Of a stretch of 64,000 nt of DNA, positions 1 to 12,387 are shown in pieces; within the stretch, counting starts at the first letter, position 1, and each line of letters starts with the position of its first letter. Source of the DNA: Protonemura montana. Its lineage: Eukaryota > Arthropoda > Insecta > Plecoptera > Nemouridae. The position numbers and the translations under genes are program-made. The notes beneath the pieces are model-generated. The model saw only the letters and a list, made by a program, of their open reading frames with translations, had not been told where the DNA came from and did not search any database. Location: assembly GCA_947568835.1 (NCBI GenBank), contig OX387602.1:32728742-32792741 (forward strand), written 5' to 3'.

Positions 1-2572
1 GAACTGCAAGCTCATGTCTAGAGCTGGACAACAGCATGGACTGCAAGCCATGTCTTGAGTTGGACAACAGCATGGACTGCAAGCCATGTCTTGAGCTGGA
101 CAACAGCATGGACTGCAAGCCATGTCTTGAGCTGGACAACAGCATGGACTGCAAGCCATGTCTTGAGCTGGACAACAGCATGGATTGCAAGCCATGTCTT
201 GAGCTGGACAACAGCATGGGCTGCAAGCCATGTCTTGAGCTGGACAACAGCATGGACTGCAAGCCATGTCTTGAGCTGGACAACAGCATGGACTGCAAGC
301 CATGTCTTGAGCTGGACAACAGCATGGACTGCAAGCCATGTCTTGAGCTGGACAACAGCATGGACTGCAAGCCATGTCTTGAGCTGGACAACAGCATGGA
401 CTGCAAGCCATGTCTTGAGCTGGACAACAGCATGGACTGCAAGCCATGTCTTGAGCTGGACAACAGCATGGGCTGCAAGCCATGTCTTGAGCTGGACAAC
501 AGCATGGACTGCAAGCCATGTCTTGAGCTGGACAACAGCATGGACTGCAAGCCATGTCTTGAGCTGGTCAACAGCATGGACTGCAAGCCATGTCTTGAGC
601 TGGACAACAGCATGGACTGCAAGCCATGTCTAGAGCTGGACAACAGCATGGACTGCAAGCATTGTTTGGCAAGCCATGTCTAGAGCTGGACAATAGCATG
701 GACTGCAAGCCATGTCTAGAGCTGGACAATAGCATGGACTGCAAGCATTGTTTGGCAAGCCATGTCTTGAGCTGGACAACAACATGGGCTGCAAGCATTG
801 TTTGGCAAGCCATGCCTTGAGCTGGACAACAGCATGGGCTGCAAGCCATGTCTTGAGCTGGACAACAGCATGGACTGCAAGCCATGACTTGAGCTGGACA
901 ACAGCATGGACTGCAAGCCATGTCTTGAGCTGGTCAACAGCATGGACTGCAAGCCATGTCTTGAGCTGGACAACAGCATGGACTGCAAGCCATGTCTAGA
1001 GCTGGACAACAGCATGGACTGCAAGCATTGTTTGGCAAGCCATGTCTAGAGCTGGACAACAGCATGGACTGCAAGCCATGTCTAGAGCTGGACAATAGCA
1101 TGCAAGCCATGTCTTGAGCTGGACAACAGCATGGACTGCAAGCCATGTATTGAGCTGGACAACAGCATGGACTGCAAACCATATCTTGAGCTGGACAACA
1201 GCATGGACTGCAAGCCATGTCTAGAGCTGGACAACAGCATGGACTGCAAGCCATGTCTTAAGCTGGACAACAGCATGGACTGGAAGCCATGTCTTGAGCT
1301 GGACAACAGCATGGACTGCAAGCCATGTCTTGAGCTGGACAACAGCATGGACTGCAAGCCATGTCTTAAGCTGGACAACAGCATGAACTGCAAGCTCATG
1401 TCTAGAGCTGGACAACAGCATGGACTGCAAGCCATGTCTTGAGTTGGACAACAGCATGGACTGCAAGCCATGTCTTGAGCTGGACAACAGCATGGACTGC
1501 AAGCCATGTCTTGAGCTGGACAACAGCATGGACTGCAAGCCATGTCTTGAGCTGGACAACAGCATGGATTGCAAGCCATGTCTTGAGCTGGACAACAGCA
1601 TGGGCTGCAAGCCATGTCTTGAGCTGGACAACAGCATGGACTGCAAGCCATGTCTTGAGCTGGACAACAGCATGGACTGCAAGCCATGTCTTGAGCTGGA
1701 CAACAGCATGGACTGCAAGCCATGTCTTGAGCTGGACAACAGCATGGACTGCAAGCCATGTCTTGAGCTGGACAACAGCATGGACTGCAAGCCATGTCTT
1801 GATCTGGACAACAGCATGGACTGCAAGCCATGTCTTGAGCTGGACAACAGCATGGGCTGCAAGCCATGTCTTGAGCTGGACAACAGCATGGACTGCAAGC
1901 CATGTCTTGAGCTGGACAACAGCATGGACTGCAAGCCATGTCTTGAGCTGGTCAACAGCATGGACTGCAAGCCATGTCTTGAGCTGGACAACAGCATGGA
2001 CTGCAAGCCATGTCTAGAGCTGGACAACAGCATGGACTGCAAGCATTGTTTGGCAAGCCATGTCTAGAGCTGGACAATAGCATGGACTGCAAGCCATGTC
2101 TAGAGCTGGACAATAGCATGGACTGCAAGCATTGTTTGGCAAGCCATGTCTTGAGCTGGACAACAACATGGGCTGCAAGCATTGTTTGGCAAGCCATGCC
2201 TTGAGCTGGACAACAGCATGGGCTGCAAGCCATGTCTTGAGCTGGACAACAGCATGGACTGCAAGCCATGACTTGAGCTGGACAACAGCATGGACTGCAA
2301 GCCATGTCTTGAGCTGGTCAACAGCATGGACTGCAAGCCATGTCTTGAGCTGGACAACAGCATGGACTGCAAGCCATGTCTAGAGCTGGACAACAGCATG
2401 GACTGCAAGCATTGTTTGGCAAGCCATGTCTAGAGCTGGACAACAGCATGGACTGCAAGCCATGTCTAGAGCTGGACAATAGCATGGACTGCAAGCATTG
2501 TTTGGCAAGCCATGTCTTGAGCTGGACAACAACATGGGCTGCAAGCATTGTTTGGCAAGCCATATCTTGAGC
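1..2572. repeat. 36-bp tandem array with a 1384-bp higher-order duplication
   Basis: About 70 units built on GAGCTGGACAACAGCATGG plus ACTGCAAGCCATGTCTT; 36 bp equals 12 codons, so long open frames appear on both strands and are not genes. Some units are variants with ATTGTTTGGCAAGC. Bases 1 to about 1104 recur nearly unchanged at 1385 to about 2484. The array lies in or beyond the SLC6 intron after exon 2741-2893 and runs off the left edge. Confidence 0.97.
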
Positions 2573-2682
2573 TGGCAACAATGTATTTAAGGAATGTGGA
2601 CAGGTGACAGGCGGTGTCCAGGAATAGACTTGGCAACTCGGCCGATTTCGCGATGAGGTAAGCGCGTCAAGTCGGCCTTGCC

Positions 2683-2717
2683 CCTGACCCCCCCCCCCCC
2701 CCCCCCCCCCCTTCCCC
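2683..2717. repeat. poly-C tract
   Basis: An uninterrupted C run of over 20 bases (G run on the SLC6 transcript strand) just beyond the donor of SLC6 exon 2741-2893. Such runs are prone to length error. Confidence 0.9.
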
Positions 2718-2740
2718 CTTCCATGGCCCACTAGACTCAC

Positions 2741-5700
2741 GTGGGTCACCATGGGAAGTCCAAGCAGAAGCATGAGGAGACACACGGCCAGGGTGAACTT
2801 GCCGCGGTGCGGTCGCAGAGTCTTGGGCCACATGTCTACCATACCCGTTACTAGCGACTCCACGATGCAGAACTCGCTGTCTATTCCCAGCACCTAGAAC
2901 ATTACATGATGGTCATCCATCCAGTACCTAAACCAGCGCAGTGTTGCTTAACTTTCATCGCTCCAACCTCTCTCCCGAACAGAACTCGTCATGTGTATGA
3001 TAGTCACCCATTCAATACCTGACCCAGCGCAGTGTTGCTTAACTTTCATCCTTCCAACCTCTTTCCCGAACAGAACTGGTCATGTGTATGATGGTCACCC
3101 ATCCAATACCTGACTCAGCGCAGTGTTGCTTAACTTTCATCCCTCCAACCTCTCTCCCGAACAGAACTGGTCATGTGTATGATGGTCACCCATTCAATAC
3201 CTGACCCAGCGCAGTGTTGCTTAACTTTCATCACTCCAACCTCTCTCCCGAACAGAACTGGTCATGTGTATGATGGTCATGTGTATGATGGTCATGTGTA
3301 TGATGGTCATGTGTATGATGGTCATGTGTATGATGGTCATGTGTATGATGGTCATGTGTATGATGGTCATGTGTATGATGGTCATGTGTATGATGGTCAT
3401 GTATATGATGGTCATGTGTATGATGGTCATGTGTATGATGGTCATGTGTATGATGGTCATGTGTATGATGGTCATGTGTATGATGGTCATGTGTATGATG
3501 GTCATGTGTATGAGGTCATGTGTATGATGGTCATGTATATGATGGTCATGTGTATGATGGTCATGTGTATGAGGTCATGTGTATGATGGTCATGTATATG
3601 ATGGTCATGTGTATGATGGTCATGTGTATGATGGTCATGTGTATGATGGTCATGTGTATGATGGTCATGTGTATGATGGTCATGTGTATGAGGTCATGTG
3701 TATGATGGTCATGTGTATGATGGTCATGTATATGATGGTCATGTGTATGATGGTCATGTGTATGATGGTCATGTATATGATGGCCATGTGTATGATGGTC
3801 ATGTGTATGATGGTCATGTATATGATGGTCATGTGTATGATGGTCATGTGTATGATGGTCATGTATATGATGGTCATGTGTATGATGGTCACCCATCCTA
3901 TGCGGTGACCCAGCACAGTGTTGCTTAACTCGTGTCAACTCACCAGTAGCATGCCGAAGAAGATGGCCGCCCAGAGCGGTGCTCCAGGCAGTTTAAGGAC
4001 TACATCAGGATAAGTCAGGAAGACAAGGCCAGGTCCAGACTGGACGACATCTTCGACTCCAGCTTCCTGCTCTGACGCAATGTGGCCCAGGATTGAGAAC
4101 GTCACGCATCCAGCCAAGAGTGACGTCAGAGTATTGATGACGCACGTGATGTACGCGTCCCTGTCAAGCAAAGGGGGCGTGGCTATCTGTCAGCTGTCAA
4201 GAATCACTGTTAAATAGATGACGACGTAGTGAGTGTTATTTTAGCCCACATTCTGTTCAGCAGCCAAGAGAAGTCATGTGATGCTTTGTTGTTCTGATGG
4301 GAGATGAAAGTGATAACTCGAGCAGACAAACTGAGCCATCGACTCTGACGAACCCTTTCAAGTGAACGCCGCCTCCCCCCTCTCCACCCTCTCCACCCAG
4401 CCCCCACCCAGCCCCCACCTACCCTAACAAGAGCACTTGCACGGCTTCTGTATGGAGGAACATCAAGTCGTTGTTGGAGACTAAACTCAGTCAAAGTAGG
4501 CATCAAAACCATATCACTTATTTAAACATCAACCATAAACATCAACCATAAACATCAACCATAATCTTCCACCATACAATGCCTTGCCATGCCATGCCAT
4601 GCAATGCCATGCCATGCCATGCCTTGCCTTGCCATGCCTTGCCATGCCTTGCCATGCCATGCCATGCCATGCCATGCCATGCCATGCCATGCCATGCCAT
4701 GCCTTGCCATGCCATGCCATGCCATGCCATGCCATGCCATGCCTTGCCTTGCCATGCCTTGCCATGCCATGCCATGCCATGCCATGCCATGCCATGCCAT
4801 GCCATGCCATGCCATGCCATGCCATGCCTTGCCATGCCTTGCCTTGCCATGCCTTGCCATGCCATGCCATGCCATGCCATGCCATGCCATGCCTTGCCTT
4901 GCCATGCCTTGCCTTGCCATGCCATGCCATGCCATGCCATGCCATGCCATGCCTTGCCTTGCCATGCCATGCCATGCCATGCCATGCTAAGCTATGCCTT
5001 GCCTTGCCTTGCCATGCCATGCTAAGCTATGCAATGCCATGCCATGCCATGCCATGCCTTGCCATGCCTTGCCATGCCATGCCATGCCATGCTAAGCTAT
5101 GCAATGCCATGCCATGCCATGCCATGCTAAGCTATGCAATGCCATGCCATGCCATGCCATGCCTTGCCATGCCTTGCCTTGCCTTGCCATGCCATGCTAA
5201 GCTATGACTTGCCTTGCCATGCCATGCCATGCTAAGCTATGCAATGCCATGCCATGCCATGCCATGCTAAGCTATGCAATGCCATGCTAAGCTATGCAAT
5301 GCTTACTGGTAGCAGTTGTGTTTGAATTGGTTGTAAGACCCGAGGGCGGGCAACGCTCCTGTGCCGATGCTGTACGCGAAGAAGATCTGCGTTGCGCCGT
5401 CAATCCACGGCCCGGGTGCAACAAGCTCCGCCCATCGTGGCGTGACGTAATACCACAGCCCAAGAGATGCTCCTGGTAGCGTGACAGCTCGGATCAGGAG
5501 CACAGCAAGCACAGCATAGGGGAATAACGCAGTGAACCAGATGATCTGCAAGTATATACCAACATAACAATCACTGGCATAGGATCCAGCCAGCTGATCT
5601 CAAATAACCTGGATAGAGCATAGAATCCAGCCAGCTGATCTCAAATAACCTGGATAGAACATAGGATCCAGCAAGCTGATCTCAAATAACCTGGATATAG

Positions 5701-8700
5701 GCTAGGATCCAGCCAGCTGATCTCAAATAACCTGGATAGAGCATAGGATCCAGCCAGCTGATCTCTTATAACATGGATAGAACATAGGATCCAGCCAGCT
5801 GATCTCAAATAACATGGATAGAACATAGGATCCAGTCAGCTGATCTCAAATAACATGAATAGAGCATAGGATCCAGCCACCTGATCTCAAATAACCTGGA
5901 TAGAGCATAGAATCCAGCCAGCTGATCTCAAATAACCTGGATAGAACATAGGATCCAGTCAGCTGATCTCAAATAACCTGGATAGAGCATAGGATCCAGC
6001 CAGCTGATCTCAAATAACCTGGATAGAGCATAGAATCCAGCCAGCTGATCTCAAATAACCTGGATAGAACATAGGATCCAGCAAGCTGATCTCAAATAAC
6101 CTGGATATAGGCTAGGATCCAGCCAGCTGATCTCAAATAACCTGGATTGAGCATAGGATCCAGCCAGCTGATCTCTTATAACATGGATAGAACATAGGAT
6201 CCAGCCAGCTGATCTCAAATAACATGGATAGAACATAGGATCCAGTCAGCTGATCTCAAATAACATGGATAGAGCATAGGATCCAGCCACCTGATCTCAA
6301 ATAACCTGGATAGAGCATAGGATCCAGCCAGCTGATCTCAAATAACATGGATAGAACATAGGATCCAGCCAGCTGATCTCAACTAACCTGGATAGAGCAT
6401 AGGATCCAGCCAGCTGATCTCAAATAACCTGGATAGAGCCTAGGATCCAGCCAGCTGATCTCAAACAACCTGGATAGAACATAGGATCCAGTCAGCTGAT
6501 CTCAAATAACCTGGATAGAGCATAGGATCCAGTCAGCTGATATCAAATAACCTTGATAGAGCATTGGATCCAGCCAGCTGATCTCAAATAACCTGGATAG
6601 AACATAGGATCAAGCCAGCTGATCTCAAATAACCTGGATAGAGCCTAGGATCCAGCCAGCTGATCTCAAACAACCTGGATAGAACATAGGATCCAGCCAG
6701 CTGATCTCAAATAACCTGGATAGAACATAGGATCCAGCCAGCTGATCTCAAATAACCTGGATAGAGCCTAGGATCCAGCCAGCTGATCTCAAACAACCTG
6801 GATAGAACATAGGATCCAGCCAGCTGATCTCAAATAACCTGGATAGAGCATAGGATCCAGTCAGCTGATCTCAAATAACCTGGATAGAGCATAGGATCCA
6901 GTCAGCTGATTTTAAATAACCTGGATAGAACATAGGATCCAGCCAGCTGATCTCAAATAACCTGGTTAGAACATAGGATCCAGCCAGATGATCTCAAATA
7001 ACCTGGATAGAGCATAGGATCCAGTCAGCTGATCTCAAATAACCTGGATAGAGCAAAGGATCCAGCCAGCTGATCTCAAATAACCTGGATAGAACATAGG
7101 ATTCAGCCAGCTGATCTCAAATAACCTGGATAGAGCATAGGATCCAGCCAGCTGATCTCAAATAACCTGGATAGAACATAGGATCCAGCCAGCTGATCTC
7201 AAATAACCTGGATAGAACATAGGATCCAGCCAGCTGATCTCAAATAACCTGGATAGAGCATAGGATCCAGCCAGCTGATCTCAAATAACATGAATAGAGC
7301 ATAGGATCGAGCCAGCTGATCTCAAATAACCTGGATGGAGCACATGGTCCAGCCAGCTGATCTCAACCAACCTGGTTAGAGCATAGGATCCAGCCAGCTG
7401 ATCTCAAATAACCTGGATGGAGCACATGGTCCAGCCAGCTGATCTCAACTAACCTGGTTAGAGCATAGGATCCAGTCAGCTGATCTGAAATTACCTGGAC
7501 AGAGCATAGGATCCAGCCAGCTGATCTCAAATAACCTGGTTAGAGCATAGGATCCAGCCAGCTGATCTCAAATAACCTGGATAGAACATAGGATCCAGCC
7601 AGCTGATCTCAAATAACCTGGATAGAACATAGGATCCAGCCAGCTGATCTCAAATAACCTGGATAGAACATAGGATCCAGTCAGCTGATCTCAAATAACC
7701 TGGATAGAACATAGGATCCAGTCAGCTGATCTCAAATAACCTGGATAGAGCATAGGATCCAGCCAGCTGATCTCAAATAACCTGGTTAGAGCATAGGATC
7801 CAGCCTGCTGATCTCAAATAACCTGGATAGAACATAGGATCCAGCCAGCTGATCTCAAATAACCTGGATAGAACATAGGATCCAGCCAGCTGATCTCAAA
7901 TAACCTGGATAGAACATAGGATCCAGTCAGCTGATCTCAAATAACCTGGATAGAACATAGGATCCAGTCAGCTGATCTCAAATAACCTGGATAGAACATA
8001 GGATCCAGCCAGCTGATCTCAAATAACCTGGATAGAACATAGGATCCAGTCAGCTGATCTCAAATAACCTGGATAGAACATAGGATCCAGTCAGCTGATC
8101 TCAAATAACCTGGATAGAGCATAGGATCCAGCCAGCTGATCTCAAATAACCTGGTTAGAGCATAGGATCCAGCCAGCTGATCTCAAATAACCTGGATAGA
8201 ACATAGGATCCAGCCAGCTGATCTCAAATAACCTGGATAGAACATAGGATCCAGCCAGCTGATCTCAAATAACCTGGATAGAACATAGGATCCAGTCAGC
8301 TGATCTCAAATAACCTGGATAGAACATAGTATCCAGTCAGCTGATCTCAAATAACCTGGATAGAGCATAGGATCCAGCCAGCTGATCTCAAATAACCAGG
8401 ATAGAACATAGGATCCAGTCAGCTGACTGACTTACCTTGCCGCTCTGGTGAAGTCCCCTACACACGATGGAGTACACCAGAGCCCACGCCAGCAGTAAAC
8501 AAGCCAGAAGTTCCCACTGGACGCCGCCGACCTCCTCGAGTCCAGAGCTTCTTTGTAGCACGCGTCGACTGCAACACAGAGACTGTGAAACGCCCTTCCC
8601 CCAGCAGCCACCAGACTCTCAGCACACGTGACGTGGTACTTACTCCCAGAACTCCTCTACAGGAGTCGTCGAGTGGTTTACTTTCAGGGAGGCGTTCATG

Positions 8701-9559
8701 CCTCGTGAGAAACAAGACGCAGAATTCCACCTGTTATCTGTAGCAATAAGAAGAGAGGCGTTATGACGACAGGAGTGACGAGGGGGGGGGGGGGGGGGGG
8801 GGCGTTTCACGGGCTTGCCTGGCATCGAACTCACCACACTCTGCCCAGGGCAGACCTGGCAGGGCAGCGAATGTTGCTGCGAGGTAAAACAGCGTCCACG
8901 CGATGATAATACAGTAGTAGATGTCAAGGAAGAAGACGATGGTCATTGTTGCGTATCCAACTCCTTGTAATATCGGACAAAGCTGGCCGACCATGTTCAT
9001 GCCTCCAGTACCGAGATATTGCCCGACAGCAACTTCTTGGAAGAAGATAGGCACCCCGCAGAACAGCATCGCCACGCCGTACGTGACGAGGAACGCACCT
9101 GGGCATGAGGAGTACGCCGTTAATAATATAAGACCCAGCATAAGACCCAGCATAAGACGGTCCTAGGAAAGTTAGGTGCAGATAAATGCAGCTAATGTGA
9201 AGATAGGGGAAGTTAGACTTACCCCCTCCATTCTTGTAGCAGAGGTAGGGGAATCGCCAGACGTTGCCCAGGCCAACAGAGACGCTAATACAGGAGAACA
9301 GGAAATCCAGTTTGTTGTTCCAGCCTCCACGTTCCCCGCCTCCGTCGTCAACGCCGTCCCCAGCGCTTCCATCTTCGTCGCCAACATCCGGTGGAGCTGA
9401 CACCTGGATGGTAGGCACTGGGGGTTGCCGTCGTGGTGAGCTATCAGGGTAGCAGGAGGGTGATGATGCACTGAACTCGAGGAACTCAACGTCACCATCA
9501 ACATCGACACCATCCTTTCCCTTCCTTCCCTCGCTCCAGTAGTAGATCTTGTCCGACAT
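2741..9559 (-). CDS. SLC6 sodium/chloride-dependent neurotransmitter transporter, partial (TM1-9)
   Basis: Exons on the minus strand, each bounded by GT-AG with matching phase: 9223-9559 (ATG at 9557-9559), 8835-9098, 8644-8737, 8436-8568, 5307-5545, 3944-4160, 2741-2893; 479 codons so far. Seen: TM1 motif [22 protein letters not shown]3 [14 protein letters not shown], the extracellular loop LPWAECDNRWN with a second Cys and two N-glycosylation sequons (NAS, NHS), TM6 [20 protein letters not shown] and the TM8 motif [16 protein letters not shown]. Known: SLC6 proteins use Na+ and Cl- gradients to import transmitters or amino acids across the plasma membrane and have 12 TM segments. The loop and TM6/TM8 wording fits the GABA/glycine/taurine branch better than the monoamine branch, but the substrate is inferred. 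TM10-12 must lie left of base 1. The first coding exon opens at an acceptor (exon edge 9570), so a non-coding 5' exon exists upstream. Introns are packed with tandem arrays. Confidence 0.9.
2907..3257 (-). repeat. 91-bp 5S rRNA-like repeat, about 4 copies
   Basis: The minus strand carries AAGTTAAGCAACACTGCGCT and TTGGATGGGTGACC, which resemble the 5S rRNA internal promoter region (box A and box C). The rest of the unit (ACCTCTCTCCCGAACAGAAC on plus) is not 5S-like. It starts about 14 bases from the SLC6 acceptor at 2893. Confidence 0.75.
3258..3893. repeat. 15-bp satellite GGTCATGTGTATGAT
   Basis: About 42 copies with some GGTCATGTATATGAT variants and a few 14-bp units missing a G. The same 15 bases occur once in each unit of the adjoining 91-bp repeat. 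The array ends in GGTCACCCATCC and a last 5S-like piece at 3893-3930. Confidence 0.97.
4578..5300. repeat. pentanucleotide (ATGCC)n array with TTGCC and CTAAGC variants
   Basis: Mixed ATGCC and TTGCC pentamers; from 4987 on, GCTAAGCTATGCAATGCC interruptions recur. It lies in the SLC6 intron between exons 5 and 6 and runs up to the donor of exon 5307-5545. Confidence 0.97.
5577..8425 (+). repeat. 41-bp hairpin repeat, locus A (about 69 copies)
   Basis: Unit GGATCCAGCCAGCTGATCTC followed by AAATAACCTGGATAGAGCATA. ATCCAG near the start is complementary to CTGGAT near the end, so each unit can fold as a hairpin; GGATCC and CAGCTG are themselves palindromes. It fills the SLC6 intron between exons 4 and 5 and ends within about 6 bases of the exon 4 donor. 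Confidence 0.97.
8783..8803. repeat. poly-G tract
   Basis: A G run of about 20 bases on plus, hence a C run in the SLC6 transcript, in the short intron between exons 8644-8737 and 8835-9098. Confidence 0.9.
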
Positions 9560-9604
9560 AACGTCACTTCCTGTAGGCAAAGAGGGGCGATAATTGAGCT
9601 TCTG

Positions 9605-11000
9605 TTACCTCCCTATGCTGGGCCATGATATACCCGTGCTAACATTGAACCTCCTATGCTAGGCCATGATATACCCGTGCTAACATTGAACCTCCTATGC
9701 TAGGCCATGATATACCCGTGCTAACATTGAACCTCCTATGCTAGGCCATGATATACCCGCGCTAACATTGAACCTCCTATGCTAGGCCTTGATATACCCG
9801 TGCTAACATTGAACCTCCTATGCTAGGCCATGATATACCCGCGCTAACATTGAACCTCCTATGCTAGGCCATGATATACCCGTGCTAACATTGAACCTCC
9901 TATGCTAGGCCATGATATACCCGTGCTAACATTGAACCTCCTATGCTAGGCCATGATATACCCGTGCTAACATTGAACCTCCTATGCTAGGCAATGATAT
10001 ACCCGTGCTAACATTGAACCTCCTATGCTAGGCCATGATATACCCGTGCTAACATTGAACCTCCTATGCTAGGCCATGATATACCCGTGCTAACATTGAA
10101 CCTCCTATGCTAGGCCATGATATACCCGTGCTAACATTGAACCTCCTATGCTAGGCCATGATATACCCGTGCTAACATTGAACCTCCTATGCTAGGCCAT
10201 GATATACCCGTGCTAACATGGAACCTCCTATGCTAGGCCATGATATACCCATGCTAACATTGAACCTCCTATGCTAGGCCATGATATACCCGTGCTCACA
10301 TTGAACCTCCTATGCCAGGCCATGATATACCCGTGCTAACATTGAACCTCCTATGCTAGGCCATGATATACCCGTGCTAACATTGAACCTCCTATGCCAG
10401 GCCATGATATACCCGTGCTCACATTGAACCTCCTATGCCAGGCCATGATATACCCGTGCTAACATTGAACCTCCTATGCTGGGCCATGATATACCCGTGG
10501 TAACATTGAACCTCCTATGCCAGGCCATGATATACCCGTGCTAACATTGAACCTCCTATGCTAGGCCATGATATACCCGTGCTAACATTGAACCTCCTAT
10601 GCTAGGCCATGATATACCCGTGCTAACATTGAACCTCCTATGCTAGGCCATGATATACCCGTGCTAACATTGAACCTCCTATGCTAGGCCATGATATACC
10701 CGTGCTAACATTGAACCTCCTATGCTAGGCCATGATATACCCGTGCTAACATTGAACCTCCTATGCTAGGCCATGATATACCCGTGCTAACATTGAACCT
10801 CCTATGCTAGGCCATGATATACCCGTGCTAACATTGAACCTCCTATGCTAGACCATGATATACCCGTGCTAACATTGAACCTCCTATGCTAGGCCATGAA
10901 ATACCCGTGCTAACATTGAACCTCCTATGCTAGGCCATGATATACCCGTGGTAACATTGAACCTCCTATGCTAGGCCATGATATACCCGTGGTAACATAA
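9605..11000. repeat. 41-bp array, unrelated to the hairpin repeat (about 34 copies)
   Basis: Unit CTATGCTAGGCCATGATATA followed by CCCGTGCTAACATTGAACCTC, with few substitutions. It lies just upstream of the first SLC6 coding exon, in the presumed 5'UTR intron. Confidence 0.97.
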
Positions 11001-11257
11001 GATAGCAGAATGATATGTTATTATTGTTATTATGAATGGTCAGCGTCGGTCGGGTATAAATGTGCAGTGATTGTTAGTAAACAGCTGAAGTCTGGCAAAC
11101 AGCTGATGTCTAGACTCAAGCAGTGCTGGCTGGATCTTAGTCTTGCAAGCAACGTGACCTTGCAGCGGTCACCCACCCAGCACTAGAGTCGGCGCAGTGT
11201 TGCTTAACTCGGCACCGCGTGAGAAGAGAGCAACAAGTCGCAGCTTCGATGTGAGGT
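11001..11257. other. short unique region with TATAAA and a 5S-like fragment
   Basis: GGTATAAATG at about 11053-11062 resembles a TATA box on the plus strand, but no exon can be tied to it. Two near-copies of AACAGCTGA lie at 11081-11107. No coding exon is seen. Confidence 0.4.
11166..11215 (-). pseudogene. 5S rRNA-like fragment
   Basis: The minus strand reads GAGTTAAGCAACACTGCGCC ... CTGGGTGGGTGACCG, resembling positions about 45-90 of 5S rRNA. The rest of the gene and a T-run terminator are not evident, so it is probably a degenerate copy or the founder of the 91-bp repeat. Confidence 0.6.
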
Positions 11258-12003
11258 CGGCATCAACGCTTGGTGGTGGAGGTTGTGAGGTCGGTGTCAA
11301 CGCTTGGTGGTGGAGGTTGTCAGGTCGGTGTCAACGCTTGGTGGTGAAGGTTGTCAGGTCGGTGTCAACGCTTGGTGGTGGAGGTTGTCAGGTCGGTGTC
11401 AACGCTTGGTGGTGGAGGTTGTCAGGTCGGTGTCAACGCTTGGTGGTGGAGGTTGTCAGGTCGGTGTCAACGCTTGGTGGTGGAGGTTGTCAGGTCGGTG
11501 TCAACGCTTGGTGGTGGAGGTTGTCAGGTCGGTGTCAACGCTTGGTGGTGGAGGTTGTCAGGTCGGTGTCAACGCTTGGTGGTGGAGGTTGTCAGGTCGG
11601 TGTCAACGCTTGGTGGTGGAGGTTGTCAGGTCGGTGTCAACGCTTGGTGGTGGAGGTTGTCAGGTCGGTGTCAACGCTTGGTGGTGGAGGTTGTCAGGTC
11701 GGTGTCAACGCTTGGTGGTGGAGGTTGTCAGGTCGGCATCAACGCTTGGTGGTGGAGGTTGTCAGGGCGGTGTCAACGCTTGGTGGTGGAGGTTGTCAGG
11801 TCGGTGTCAACGCTTGGTGGTGGAGGTTGTCAGGTCGGTGTCAACGCTTGGTGGTGGAGGTTGTCAGGTCGGTGTCAACGCTTGGTGGTGGAGGTTGTCA
11901 GGTCGGTGTCAACGCTTGGTGGTGGAGGTTGTCAGGTCGGTGTCAACGCTTGGTGGTGGAGGTTGTCAGGTCGGTGTCAACGCTTGGTGGTGGAGGTTAT
12001 GAC
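11258..12003. repeat. 34-bp array (about 22 copies)
   Basis: Unit GGTGGTGGAGGTTGTCAGGT followed by CGGTGTCAACGCTT. Three units make 102 bp, so all three forward frames stay open; the resulting predicted proteins are artefacts. Confidence 0.97.
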
Positions 12004-12387
12004 ACTAGCATCAACTAACTACTTCTTGTGGACGGTTGCAAGGTTAAGCTAATGAACGGCGGGGAAGAGGGGAACTAACCTGAAAACTCGACGCTCGACG
12101 CTGGACGCTCGGCGTCGACTAGTTACTCGCAACGTACGACGCCTGGTGCCGACGTAGTGGCGGCTGCGCAGTGGCGGCTGCGCAGTGGCGCGACGCAGTG
12201 GCGCGACGCAGTGGCGGAGGCCAAGTAGGTCGAGACGTCGATTGCTTTCAAGCGACTCTTGGTTGACCCAAGAGACTGTGACGTAATTAAACCCTATCAA
12301 CAGTTGACAGACAAAGAACAGTTGACAAAGAACAATCCACAAGACGCTGGACGCTGCTCATAGCAACCACGACATGGACCGGTAGGT

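Noticed and set aside
36..2893. Long Cys-rich frames on both strands in the 36-bp array
   Set aside because: The period is 12 codons, so frames stay open without selection; no signal, domain or codon bias. Only 2741-2893 on minus is real (SLC6 exon).
9400..9580. Start of SLC6 upstream of ATG 9557-9559 (residues PTGSDV)
   Set aside because: The upstream codons have no ATG, and CCTACAG at 9571-9577 is a good acceptor, so they belong to the intron and 5'UTR.
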